Origin: UBA1858 sp045106935
GTDB lineage: Bacteria; Pseudomonadota; Gammaproteobacteria; UBA4575
Reading direction: 5' to 3'
Assembly: GCA_045106935.1 (NCBI GenBank)
Contig: JBGCFN010000033.1
Span: 1 to 64,000, forward strand
DNA length: 64,000 nt
The translations under genes were made by a program, and so were the position numbers. Below, piece after piece: positions 25,138 to 34,072 of this stretch (its first letter is position 1; each line of letters begins with the position of its first letter). Under the pieces are notes generated by a model. That model had not been told where the DNA came from, searched no databases, and was given only the letters and a program-made list of their open reading frames with translations.

Positions 25138-26454
25138 ATGCTAAAAAAACTTAAATATTCAAAGAGTAAAAAGAATAGCTTTGATCCTATAACGGGTGTG
25201 CTTGACAGAGCTAGCTTTATTGATGCGCTATCGACTGTATTATCTAAGAAATCTAAAAATACTCCATATATATTTGGAGTAGCAAATATAGAGCAATTTA
25301 AATTAATCAACCATTCATATGGATATCAAGCAGGTGATTACGCATTAAATGTAGTCGCAAAAACTTTATCATTAGAGTTGGATAAAAAGACTATTATTGG
25401 TCGCGTTGGTAATGATGAATTTGGTTTTATTTGCATTGATAAAAAGGTAGCTCAAATTCAATCAAGCTGTGAATCATTAAATTTTTCTTTAGGTCATGCT
25501 CCACTGAAGTGGGATAATAAAGAAATAAGATTACATATAAAATTTGGATTAGTTAGCATAGACCAAAAGAATGTTGATATTGATCAAATCTTAAGAGCAG
25601 CAAATGAAGCAATTCATTCAGCACAATATGATGGTTGCTCTACCGTTTGCGAATATGATCAAAAAGATACAGCCATTTTGCGCCGCAGTGGCAATATGCA
25701 AGAAGCCATTAGATTGCAACGATGGATCGCACGAGATCAATTCTTATTATATGTTCAGCCAATCGTGTATTTGGATAACCCTAAAAAAGCTAGTCACTTT
25801 GAATTACTTCTACGCGGGCAAACTGATCAAGGTAAAATTATTTCGCCAGGAAAATTAATTGAAGCAGCGGAAGAATTCAATTTAACGCCCACCTTAGACA
25901 AATGGGTGATTAGAAATTTATTTTCATGGGTGAGTAATAATAGCTCAGATACAACTGCAAATTATAAATTTTCATTTAATCTATCTGCTTTATCTCTGAA
26001 CGATAATGATTTAAGCCGCTACATCATAGATTTAGCAAAAAAAGAAAAAATCAATCCGCGCAAAATAAATATCGAAGTCACAGAAAGAGTTGCTATTAGT
26101 AGTTTAAAGCGATGCTATGAATTTATGAGTGAACTCAAAAAATTAGGCTTCACATTTTCACTTGATGATTTTGGTTCAGGTTACTGTTCATTTAAATATA
26201 TTCAAACATTACCGTTTGATGTTATCAAAATAGACGGATCATTTATTAAGGATATAGAAACCAATAAACAAAATAGGACAATTGTCAAAGCCGTCACTGA
26301 TATTGCAAAAGCCTATGGACGGAAAACTGTTGCAGAATATATTGAGAATAAAGAAATCTCAGATATCGTTCGTGATATTGGTGTGGATTACGGACAAGGC
26401 TACTATTATTCGAAACCTTTCCCAATTTCTAAAATCGAATCCTCAAATACATAA
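25138..26454 (+). CDS. Soluble GGDEF-EAL protein with degenerate motifs
   Basis: 438 residues, no membrane segment or sensor domain. The GGDEF domain (about 15-170) has GNDEF at 91-95, and its metal-binding Asp region reads FGVANIEQFKLIN, where Asn replaces the usual Asp, so cyclase activity is doubtful. The EAL domain (about 190-430) has ELL at 222-224 instead of EAL and EYIE instead of EGIE, but keeps the N of FNLSA, E of IEVTER, DDFGSGY (343-349) and the Lys of IKIDGSF. It is likely a weak phosphodiesterase or a c-di-GMP/GTP-responsive effector. Single gene, divergent from a small charged protein. Confidence 0.9.
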   Translation: MLKKLKYSKSKKNSFDPITGVLDRASFIDALSTVLSKKSKNTPYIFGVANIEQFKLINHSYGYQAGDYALNVVAKTLSLELDKKTIIGRVGNDEFGFICIDKKVAQIQSSCESLNFSLGHAPLKWDNKEIRLHIKFGLVSIDQKNVDIDQILRAANEAIHSAQYDGCSTVCEYDQKDTAILRRSGNMQEAIRLQRWIARDQFLLYVQPIVYLDNPKKASHFELLLRGQTDQGKIISPGKLIEAAEEFNLTPTLDKWVIRNLFSWVSNNSSDTTANYKFSFNLSALSLNDNDLSRYIIDLAKKEKINPRKINIEVTERVAISSLKRCYEFMSELKKLGFTFSLDDFGSGYCSFKYIQTLPFDVIKIDGSFIKDIETNKQNRTIVKAVTDIAKAYGRKTVAEYIENKEISDIVRDIGVDYGQGYYYSKPFPISKIESSNT

Positions 26455-26496
26455 ATACACACTGAAAGTTGTTGCATAGGAACAATGGACAGCAGT

Positions 26497-28314
26497 TTAT
26501 ACATTCTTTTTAGAAGATCGTTTACGTTCATGCTCTTTTAAGAATTTCTTTCGAATACGAATATTGACGGGTGTGACTTCAACAAGCTCATCATCATCAA
26601 TAAACTCTAAGGCATACTCTAAACTCACTGGAATTGGTGGTGTCAAAACAATATTTTCATCAGTGCCAGATGCTCGCACGTTGGTTAATTGTTTACCCTT
26701 CAATGCATTGACTGTTAAATCGTTATCACGCGAATGAATACCTATTACCATACCTTCGTAAATTTCTTCACCATGACTAATCATCATGCGCCCACGTTCT
26801 TGTAAGCTAAATATGGCATAGCCAGCTGCTTTTCCCTGCCCGTTTGAAATTAATACACCACGTGCACGTTGCCCGATGCCTGTCGATGTCGTTGGGCCAT
26901 AACTATCAAAGACGCTATACAATAAGCCCGTGCCAGAGGTCATTGTCATGAATTCCGTTCGAAAGCCGATCAATCCACGTGCGGGTATAATGTAATCTAA
27001 ACGAACTCGGCCTTTACCATCAGGCTCCATATTTTTCAGTTCGCCGCGACGTTCACCTAACTGCTCCATTACCGCCCCTTGATGGTCGGTCTCAACATCG
27101 ATTGTTAATTGTTCAAAAGGCTCTAACACTACATCGTTTTCTTCACGTGTAATGACTTCTGGACGACCAACCGCTAACTCGAATCCTTCTCGTCGCATTG
27201 TTTCGATAAGGACTGACAAGTGTAATTCACCTCGCCCAGACACTCTATATTTCTCACTATTTTCAATAACTTCCACGCGCAATGCAACATTATGCTTTAA
27301 CTCTTGCTGAAGGCGATCCCAGATGTTTCTACTGGTCACATACTTACCTTCTTTACCTGCAAATGGAGAAGCATTGGCTTGGAATGTCATACTGATAGTC
27401 GGCTCATCAACACTTAAGGCCGGAAGAGCTTCAACAGTATCGGGCTGACAAATTGTGTCTGAAATATCCAATGGGTCGATGCCTGTAATGGCGACAATAT
27501 CACCTGCACTGGCACTTTCGACTTCGATTCTTTCTAATCCGTGAAATCCAAGTATTTGTAAAATTTTTCCTTTTCGCTGATTCCCCTCTCTGTCAACAAT
27601 GGCGACAGGCGTATTGGATTTGATTTCTCCACGCTTGATTCTACCAATGCCAATTACACCTACATAATTGTTGTAATCCAGTGTAGACACCTGCATTTGA
27701 AAAGGTCCTTCCGAGTCCACATCAGGGGCTTTAACATTTTCAATAATGCTGGTTAACAGAGGCGTCATATCTCCCTCACGCACACTCGCATCAAGTCCCG
27801 CATAGCCATTAATGCCTGATGCATACACCACAGGGAAATCTAGTTGCTCATCAGTTGCACCCAGACGATCAAATAAATCAAAGGTACGATCCAATACCCA
27901 ATCAGGCCGTGCACCATCACGGTCAATTTTATTAATCACGACAATAGGACAAAATCCCATATTGAAGGCTTTTTGAGTCACAAAGCGAGTTTGTGGCATA
28001 GGACCTTCCACGGCGTCGACGAGTAACAAGACGCAATCAACCATAGATAAGACGCGTTCCACTTCGCCACCAAAATCCGCGTGTCCTGGCGTATCAACGA
28101 TATTGATTCGGTAGTCATTCCAACGAATAGCCGTATTCTTGGAAAGAATGGTAATACCGCGTTCTTTTTCCAGATCATTTGAATCCATTACTCGCACTTG
28201 AGGCGCAGAGCGCTCATCAAATGTGCCAGACTGCTGTAATAATTGATCAACCAAGGTGGTTTTCCCATGGTCAACGTGGGCAATAATGGCAATGTTACGA
28301 AGTTTGTCAGTCAC
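26497..28314 (-). CDS. typA: Translational GTPase TypA/BipA
   Basis: 605 residues beginning (M)TDKLRNIAIIAHVDHGKTT at GTG 28314. AAGGA lies 7 bases upstream, and the resulting length fits E. coli BipA (607); an in-frame ATG at 28362 would add 16 residues not conserved in the family. G1 AHVDHGKTT, G2 RGITI, G3 DTPGHADFGG and G4 NKIDRDGARP are intact. EF-G-like domains and the BipA C-terminal domain (RMMISHGEEIYEGMVIGIH, LEFIDDDELVEVTP) follow. It binds ribosomes and supports 50S assembly and growth at low temperature. Confidence 0.97.
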   Translation of the reverse strand: MTDKLRNIAIIAHVDHGKTTLVDQLLQQSGTFDERSAPQVRVMDSNDLEKERGITILSKNTAIRWNDYRINIVDTPGHADFGGEVERVLSMVDCVLLLVDAVEGPMPQTRFVTQKAFNMGFCPIVVINKIDRDGARPDWVLDRTFDLFDRLGATDEQLDFPVVYASGINGYAGLDASVREGDMTPLLTSIIENVKAPDVDSEGPFQMQVSTLDYNNYVGVIGIGRIKRGEIKSNTPVAIVDREGNQRKGKILQILGFHGLERIEVESASAGDIVAITGIDPLDISDTICQPDTVEALPALSVDEPTISMTFQANASPFAGKEGKYVTSRNIWDRLQQELKHNVALRVEVIENSEKYRVSGRGELHLSVLIETMRREGFELAVGRPEVITREENDVVLEPFEQLTIDVETDHQGAVMEQLGERRGELKNMEPDGKGRVRLDYIIPARGLIGFRTEFMTMTSGTGLLYSVFDSYGPTTSTGIGQRARGVLISNGQGKAAGYAIFSLQERGRMMISHGEEIYEGMVIGIHSRDNDLTVNALKGKQLTNVRASGTDENIVLTPPIPVSLEYALEFIDDDELVEVTPVNIRIRKKFLKEHERKRSSKKNV

Positions 28315-28362
28315 GTGCAGATCCTTGCATTCAGAATGCGCGCGATTATACATGCCCTTCAA

Positions 28363-28765
28363 TCAATTGATAGCAACAGCGCTAAGCCAATATGGATATA
28401 GATAAGTATAGATTTCAACTACAGAGAATAATTAAATATAAATAACATTAATATGTTATTATAAATAACTGTTTATTATGTATATTTAATGATATATTTT
28501 GCTTGAATAATTACGCGACTTCGAAATTTTTCGAATAAAATCTTTTACCTAGTTAACATTCTTAGAGATTAATATTAGTACTTAATAATTAGCTATATGA
28601 ATCTTCACCGCTTCATGTATACTCCGCACAAATCAAGTGCACTACGGTCTGCACACTATTCAAGCGGTAATCCCTCAGATTCACCCCTAAACAATATCAA
28701 GTTTCCGCCTAGACCGATTCAAACTATAGTTTTGAATAGGCCGATCCCTGGAGTTATATCAATTA
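28363..28765. promoter_or_regulatory. Intergenic with hairpins, divergent typA and rhlE
   Basis: Very AT-rich. AATAACAT/ATGTTATT form a hairpin at 28441-28460. A second, compound hairpin (28707-28741) has outer GCCT/AGGC and inner ATTCAAACT/AGTTTTGAAT arms with one bulged base, and ends 24 bases before the rhlE ATG. Structured, long leaders are usual for cold-induced DEAD-box helicase mRNAs. No gene is evident. Confidence 0.55.
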
Positions 28766-30082
28766 ATGTCATTTGAAACACTCGGCCTGAGTGCCGAATT
28801 AATTCGTGCTGTGTCTGAAAAAGGCTATAGCGAACCAACCGATATCCAACAACAAGCAATTCCTTATGTACTCGAAGGCCGCGACCTCATGGGAGGGGCG
28901 CAAACCGGTACAGGAAAAACAGCAGGCTTCACCTTGCCTATGCTTCAACGATTAGCTTCTAAAGAAGTCAGTCAAAAAGGCCGTCGTCCAATACGAGCCC
29001 TAGTATTAACACCTACGCGAGAACTCGCCGCACAGGTCGCAGAAAGTGTGCGTGAATATGGAGAACATTTACCTCTACGTTCTGCCGTTGTATTTGGTGG
29101 CGTCAGCATTAACCCGCAAAAACAAAAACTGATTAAAGGCGTTGATGTATTAATTGCAACGCCAGGTAGATTACTAGATCACGTTGGACAGAAAACAGCT
29201 GATCTTTCTAACATAGAAATTTTAGTATTAGATGAAGCTGATCGCATGTTAGACATGGGATTCATTCATGACATACGCAAAGTGCTTGCGTTACTACCTA
29301 AACAAAAACAGACTTTATTATTCTCAGCAACTTTTTCAAAAGAGATAAAACAACTATCAAGTAATTTATTGAACAATCCTGCTTTAGTTGAAGTGACTGC
29401 AGAAAATACTGCTTCAGATTTAGTGTCACAAGTGGTGCATCCAGTAGACAAAACACGCAAACGCGAATTACTTTCTTACTTGATTGGATCAAACGAATGG
29501 AAACAAGTGCTTGTCTTCAATCGTACAAAGCACAGCGCTAATCGTTTAGCAAAACAATTAGAATCAGATGGTATTAGTGCCGCGGCTATTCATGGCAATA
29601 AAAGTCAAGGTGCGAGAACTAAAGCGTTAGAAGATTTTAAAGTTGGGAAAGTACGAGTATTAGTGGCCACAGATATTGCGGCACGAGGATTAGATATTTC
29701 ACAATTACCCCATGTGGTCAATTTCGACCTACCTAATGTCGCTGAAGATTATGTTCATCGAATTGGAAGAACAGGTCGCGCAGGACATGAAGGCGAAGCC
29801 ATGTCGTTAGTCTGCATTGATGAACATAAATTATTAAGAGATATCGAAAAACTCATTAAGCGCGATATTCCTAAAGTTATCATTGATGGTTTTGAACCTG
29901 ACCCTTCAATTAAAGCTGAACCCATCAATACTGGTCGAGGTCAGCAACAAAGAAACTCTAAGCCTTCACGCAATAGACCATCATCAAAGCGCCGAGGAAA
30001 TCCTACAGGATCACCTTATAATGGTCGTTCAAATAATCAAAGTCGATCAGGCAATCGAGGACGACAGAGTTCACGAGGATAA
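28766..30082 (+). CDS. rhlE: DEAD-box RNA helicase RhlE
   Basis: 438 residues. The Q motif (EPTDIQQQAIP), motif I AQTGTGKT, PTRELAAQV, DEAD box (VLDEADRMLDMGF), SAT, and the C-terminal motifs IATDIAARGLDI and HRIGRTGRAG are all present. The C-terminal tail (about 370-438) is a basic Arg/Ser/Asn/Gly-rich extension typical of RhlE. It unwinds short RNA duplexes in ribosome and RNA metabolism and adds to cold fitness. ATG 28766 (MSFETLGLS) is the family's usual N-terminus. It converges on ygjP and shares the terminator hairpin between them. Confidence 0.96.
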   Translation: MSFETLGLSAELIRAVSEKGYSEPTDIQQQAIPYVLEGRDLMGGAQTGTGKTAGFTLPMLQRLASKEVSQKGRRPIRALVLTPTRELAAQVAESVREYGEHLPLRSAVVFGGVSINPQKQKLIKGVDVLIATPGRLLDHVGQKTADLSNIEILVLDEADRMLDMGFIHDIRKVLALLPKQKQTLLFSATFSKEIKQLSSNLLNNPALVEVTAENTASDLVSQVVHPVDKTRKRELLSYLIGSNEWKQVLVFNRTKHSANRLAKQLESDGISAAAIHGNKSQGARTKALEDFKVGKVRVLVATDIAARGLDISQLPHVVNFDLPNVAEDYVHRIGRTGRAGHEGEAMSLVCIDEHKLLRDIEKLIKRDIPKVIIDGFEPDPSIKAEPINTGRGQQQRNSKPSRNRPSSKRRGNPTGSPYNGRSNNQSRSGNRGRQSSRG

Positions 30083-30097
30083 AGTGAAATTTATTCT

Positions 30098-30126
30098 AGC
30101 GAAGTAAAATACAATTTTGCTTCGCT
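30098..30126. terminator. Bidirectional hairpin, rhlE and ygjP
   Basis: AGCGAAG (30098-30104) pairs with CTTCGCT (30120-30126), extended by TAAAAT with ATTTTG to about 13 pairs around a three-base loop. It lies between convergent genes and is a likely terminator for both, though the U-rich tract is inside the stem rather than after it. Confidence 0.6.
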
Positions 30127-30130
30127 CAGA

Positions 30131-30820
30131 CTAAGCCAGTAATAGTTTTTCTTCAGCTGTTTTCCAATCAGGCATATATTCAGCAACAAAATTGTAAAAA
30201 CGTTGATTATGTTTAGCTTCAAGGAAATGAGTCATTTCATGCAATACTACATATTCAAGACATTCAATTGGCTTTTTGACTAACTCTAAATTCAACCAAA
30301 TTCGTTTAGCATTTGGATTACAAGTCCCCCATCTGGTTTTCATTTTTTTTACGCCAAATTGTTTCACCTGTAAATCCATTTGTTGCTCATACTTATTGAT
30401 GAAGACTGGAATTTGATTTTTAAGCTGCTGTCGAAACCAAGTATCTAACACAGATTGGCGCTTCTCGTAAGAAGAGGATTCTCGCATATGAAGTGCTAAA
30501 ATATTTTCATCCAAGACAACTTTTTCTTTAGTGTGCGTCTTAACAATTTGAAGCTTATATTCTCTACCCAAATAAGAATGAAATTCACCATTTTCATAAG
30601 TTAGATTAACATGTGTTTTTAATTTTTCCTGATGCTTCTTTATCCAGTCATATTTAGAGACAACAAAAGCATAAATTATATCGATCGGCATTTTTCTAGG
30701 CGCAGACACTCGAACCTGCCCTTCAGGCTGAGTAACTCTTAAATTAATATTTTTAATATTTTTACGAGTCAGCTCAATTGTCATATCTTGAACTGATAAT
30801 TGAGTCGTCATTAATTTCAT
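30131..30820 (-). CDS. ygjP: YgjP-type zinc metallopeptidase
   Basis: 229 residues. The C-terminal HEMTHFLEAKHNQRFY carries the HExxH zinc motif and the third His of YgjP (M48-like, formerly DUF45). Upstream are RVTQPEGQVRVSAPR, then FGVKKMKTRWGTCNPNAKRIWLNLEL, which are family marks. Proteins of this group lie beside type I restriction genes in some genomes, but here it is 28 bases from dbpA and convergent with rhlE. It is a cytosolic zinc protease of uncertain substrate. ATG 30820 (MKLMTTQ) adopted. Confidence 0.88.
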   Translation of the reverse strand: MKLMTTQLSVQDMTIELTRKNIKNINLRVTQPEGQVRVSAPRKMPIDIIYAFVVSKYDWIKKHQEKLKTHVNLTYENGEFHSYLGREYKLQIVKTHTKEKVVLDENILALHMRESSSYEKRQSVLDTWFRQQLKNQIPVFINKYEQQMDLQVKQFGVKKMKTRWGTCNPNAKRIWLNLELVKKPIECLEYVVLHEMTHFLEAKHNQRFYNFVAEYMPDWKTAEEKLLLA

Positions 30821-30848
30821 AATTAATCGAGAGTTAATTGATTAATGA

Positions 30849-32231
30849 TTATCGAATCTTTCGCACTTTGAATTTTCGACCTTTTATTTTTCCTTCAGCC
30901 AAAATTTTCAATGCTTGCTTGGCAATAGATCTCTCTACAGCAACATAAGAATGATGATCGGAGATATTAATCTTACCAATTTGCTTTCCAGACAAGTTAG
31001 TTGTTGATGTGAGCGCGCCTAGAATATCTCCAGCTCTAACCTTGTCTTTTCGTCCACCATTAATACAAAGCGATACCATCGGAGGAATGAGCTTAAAGTT
31101 TTCACGTGATTTAAGCGAGGCTGTAGATTTAATACTGACATCAGATTTCTGATATTCTTCTATTGATTTTAGTCGATGCGCTTCACTTTGCATAAACATA
31201 CTGACGGCGACACCCTCTTTCTCTGCGCGCCCTGTTCTACCGATACGGTGAATATGAATCTCGGGATCAAATGCAAGTTCAAAATTTATCACTGCATCGA
31301 GATCTTTGATATCCAATCCTCGCGCAGCAACATCAGTTGCAATTAATATTGATGTGCTCTTATTCATCACTTGAATTAATACTTGGTCTCGCTGTTTTTG
31401 TTCTAGATCACCATGCAACGCTAACACATGAAAACCTTGTCGCCATAATTCATCTGCCAATTCTTGACATTGTTGTTTTCGATTACAAAATACCACGCTG
31501 GATTCTGGACGATAATGTTGCAATATTGATACTAGTGTCTTAGTTCGATGGCCTTTTTGAATTTCATAAAAAACTTGTTTTATTTTCTTACTGTCATGCA
31601 AACTTTCCACACGCACATCAATGGGATTACGTTGAATTGAATTACTAATTTTTTTTATTTCATCAGGATAAGTTGCGGAGAATAATAATGTTTGTCTTTT
31701 TGTTGGTGTTTCTCTGATGATATTCATAATATCTTCTTGAAAACCAAGACTAAGCATTTGATCGGCTTCATCTAAGACTAGAATTTTAACGCCTCCCAAG
31801 AGCAAAGTTCCCATGCCGATATGCTTCAAAATACGACCTGGTGTACCAACCACAATATGTGGGTTTCTTTCAAGTGAAGCTAATTGAGGTCCTAATGGCT
31901 TACCACCACATAATGTCAAAATATTTGTATTAGGAATTGCGCGCGCTAATTGGCGTATTTCTTTAGTCACTTGATCTGCTAACTCACGAGTTGGACATAA
32001 CACTAAAGATTGTGTCGTAAACAGCTGCGGATCTAATTGATTGAGTATACCTATGGCAAACGCAGCGGTTTTACCACTGCCTGTTTTAGCTTGGGCTAAT
32101 AGATCTTTACCTTTAAGAATATCTGGCAAGCTTTGCGCCTGAATATCTGTCATCGATTTGTATTCTAACGAGCGGATATTCTCGACTAACTCAGTACTGA
32201 GGGATAAAGATGAAAAGTCTTTAGATGTCAC
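30849..32231 (-). CDS. dbpA: 23S rRNA-dependent DEAD-box RNA helicase DbpA
   Basis: 460 residues, GTG start. Core motifs: AQAKTGSGKT, PTRELADQV, VLDEADQMLSLGF, SAT, IATDVAARGLDI and HRIGRTGRAE. The C-terminal region (about 380-460) is the DbpA RNA-binding domain (CINGGRKDKVRAGDILGAL, then KINISDHHSYVAV), which recognises hairpin 92 of 23S rRNA. It acts late in 50S assembly. It starts the minus-strand block that continues with ygjP. Confidence 0.96.
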   Translation of the reverse strand: MTSKDFSSLSLSTELVENIRSLEYKSMTDIQAQSLPDILKGKDLLAQAKTGSGKTAAFAIGILNQLDPQLFTTQSLVLCPTRELADQVTKEIRQLARAIPNTNILTLCGGKPLGPQLASLERNPHIVVGTPGRILKHIGMGTLLLGGVKILVLDEADQMLSLGFQEDIMNIIRETPTKRQTLLFSATYPDEIKKISNSIQRNPIDVRVESLHDSKKIKQVFYEIQKGHRTKTLVSILQHYRPESSVVFCNRKQQCQELADELWRQGFHVLALHGDLEQKQRDQVLIQVMNKSTSILIATDVAARGLDIKDLDAVINFELAFDPEIHIHRIGRTGRAEKEGVAVSMFMQSEAHRLKSIEEYQKSDVSIKSTASLKSRENFKLIPPMVSLCINGGRKDKVRAGDILGALTSTTNLSGKQIGKINISDHHSYVAVERSIAKQALKILAEGKIKGRKFKVRKIR

Positions 32232-32410
32232 GCGTGATTTTGCCTATTAATTAATCATAATTTTGAATTTACACTCACTTCTGACGAGATATCACTAGCG
32301 ATCAGTCATTAGAGATCTGTCAATCATACTAGTATGTCTTATATAAGAGTTTTCTGATATAGTTCGCGCCTTTTTCACGCAATTAACCTCCCAAAATTTA
32401 TAGGAGCTCA

Positions 32411-33940
32411 ATGTTTACACTTGGCTGCGCTAGTAGCGCCTGTTTTAAAAATGAAATTCTTTCAGGGCTAACGGTAGCTCTCGCGCTCGTACCCGAAGCT
32501 GTCGCTTTCGCATTTGTGGCAGGCGTGGAACCCTTAGTTGGCCTGTATGCTGCATTTATGGTTGGATTGCTTGCCGCTATCTTTGGTGGACGACCCGGAA
32601 TGATTTCAGGAGCCACTGGTGCAATGGCAGTAGTGATGGTGGCATTAGTTGCCGAACATGGCGTTGAATATTTATTCGCAGCGGTAGTCATGACTGGCCT
32701 ATTCCAAATGCTTGCAGGTGCATTACGTTTAGGGAAATTCATTCGCATCGTGCCTCACCCGGTCATGCTAGGATTTGTTAATGGCTTGGCCATTGTAATA
32801 TTTCTTGCCCAACTTCAACATTTCCAAGTCGCTGACTCTGATGGGATAAAGCAATGGTTAAGTGGAGATGCGTTAACCATCTTTGCAAGTCTGATATTCC
32901 TAACTATTCTGATTATTCAATATTTACCTAAGTTAACAGGCAGTTTCCCAGCAGCACTTGCCGCAATTATTGTCGTCAGCTTACTGGTTATAGGATTAGA
33001 TTTAAACACAGCAACCGTTGGTGATTTAGCTAGCATTGAAGGCGGACTACCTACTTTCCATATTCCCGCAGTGCCTTTTACCTTTGAGACACTCATTATT
33101 ATTCTGCCTTATGCATTTATTCTCGCAGCGATAGGCTTGATTGAGTCATTATTAACACTAAGCCTGATTGATGAAGTCACCAATACACGCGGACGAGGCA
33201 ATCGTGAATGCTTCGGTCAAGGCATTGCGAATACTGTTACAGGTTTCTTTGGAGGCATGGGTGGTTGCGCGATGATTGGGCAGAGTATGATTAATGTCAA
33301 TTCAGGTGGTCGCCAACGTTTATCAGGAATTGCTGCGGCTATATTCTTATTAATCTTCATTTTATTTGCTTCACCATTGATTGAACGTATTCCCATGGCG
33401 GCCCTCGTGGGAGTGATGTTTATTGTGGTGTTTGCCACTTTTGAATGGTCTAGCTTACGAATTATTCGTAAGATTCCTATGACTGATGCATTTGTATTGG
33501 TACTTGTCTCAGCCGTCACTGTCTTTACCGATCTAGCTATTGCCGTTGTGGTGGGAGTCATCGTTTCGGCATTGGCTTTTGCCTGGGAAAATGCCAAGCA
33601 TATTCATATCAGCACTTACGATGACGACAAAGGTTCACGCGTTCATGAACTTAATGGCCCATTATTTTTTGGCTCAGTTAAAAACTTCTTAGAATTATTT
33701 AATCCAGAAAATGATGCGGATGATGTCATTATTGAATTCCAAAATTCTCGTGTCGCCGACCATTCTGCAATTGAAGCAATCGATACATTAGCAGAAAGAT
33801 ATATTAAGGCAGGCAAAAAATTACATCTGCGCCATTTAAGTCATGAGTGTCGCCAACTACTCACCAAAGCAGGTGATTTAGTAGAAGTTAATGTGATGGA
33901 AGACCCTAAATACCATGTTGCAGATGACCAAATTGCTTAA
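32411..33940 (+). CDS. SulP-family anion transporter with STAS domain
   Basis: 509 residues, ATG after TAGGAG. Ten or more transmembrane segments with SulP signatures: GLTVALALVPEAVAFAFVAGVEP, LRLGKFIRIVPHPVMLGFVNG and GGMGGCAMIGQSMINVNSGGR. A C-terminal STAS domain (about 408-505) follows, with FGSVKNFLELF and HSAIEAIDTLAERY. The N-terminus is short and directly enters the membrane. SulP proteins import sulfate, bicarbonate or C4-dicarboxylates; the substrate is not evident. Monocistronic, with its own promoter gap (179 bases). Confidence 0.9.
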   Translation: MFTLGCASSACFKNEILSGLTVALALVPEAVAFAFVAGVEPLVGLYAAFMVGLLAAIFGGRPGMISGATGAMAVVMVALVAEHGVEYLFAAVVMTGLFQMLAGALRLGKFIRIVPHPVMLGFVNGLAIVIFLAQLQHFQVADSDGIKQWLSGDALTIFASLIFLTILIIQYLPKLTGSFPAALAAIIVVSLLVIGLDLNTATVGDLASIEGGLPTFHIPAVPFTFETLIIILPYAFILAAIGLIESLLTLSLIDEVTNTRGRGNRECFGQGIANTVTGFFGGMGGCAMIGQSMINVNSGGRQRLSGIAAAIFLLIFILFASPLIERIPMAALVGVMFIVVFATFEWSSLRIIRKIPMTDAFVLVLVSAVTVFTDLAIAVVVGVIVSALAFAWENAKHIHISTYDDDKGSRVHELNGPLFFGSVKNFLELFNPENDADDVIIEFQNSRVADHSAIEAIDTLAERYIKAGKKLHLRHLSHECRQLLTKAGDLVEVNVMEDPKYHVADDQIA

Positions 33941-34072
33941 GAAAAACAAAGTTTAAGTTATAGCTATATCAGGCTCATGATTGATGCGAATTTACTCGAC
34001 GTGACTACTACAAATCCTTATAGTAGCGCCAATTTATTGATTATCACTTTTTATTAGTCTAGGGATGCTGTT

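Noticed and set aside
28766..32231. rhlE and dbpA as a tandem duplication
   Set aside because: They are on opposite strands, and each matches its own orthologue with distinct C-terminal domains.
32398..32748. 116-codon minus-strand frame over the start of the SulP gene
   Set aside because: It is antisense to conserved transmembrane segments, rich in Ala/Thr/Pro from reverse reading, and has no ribosome binding site.
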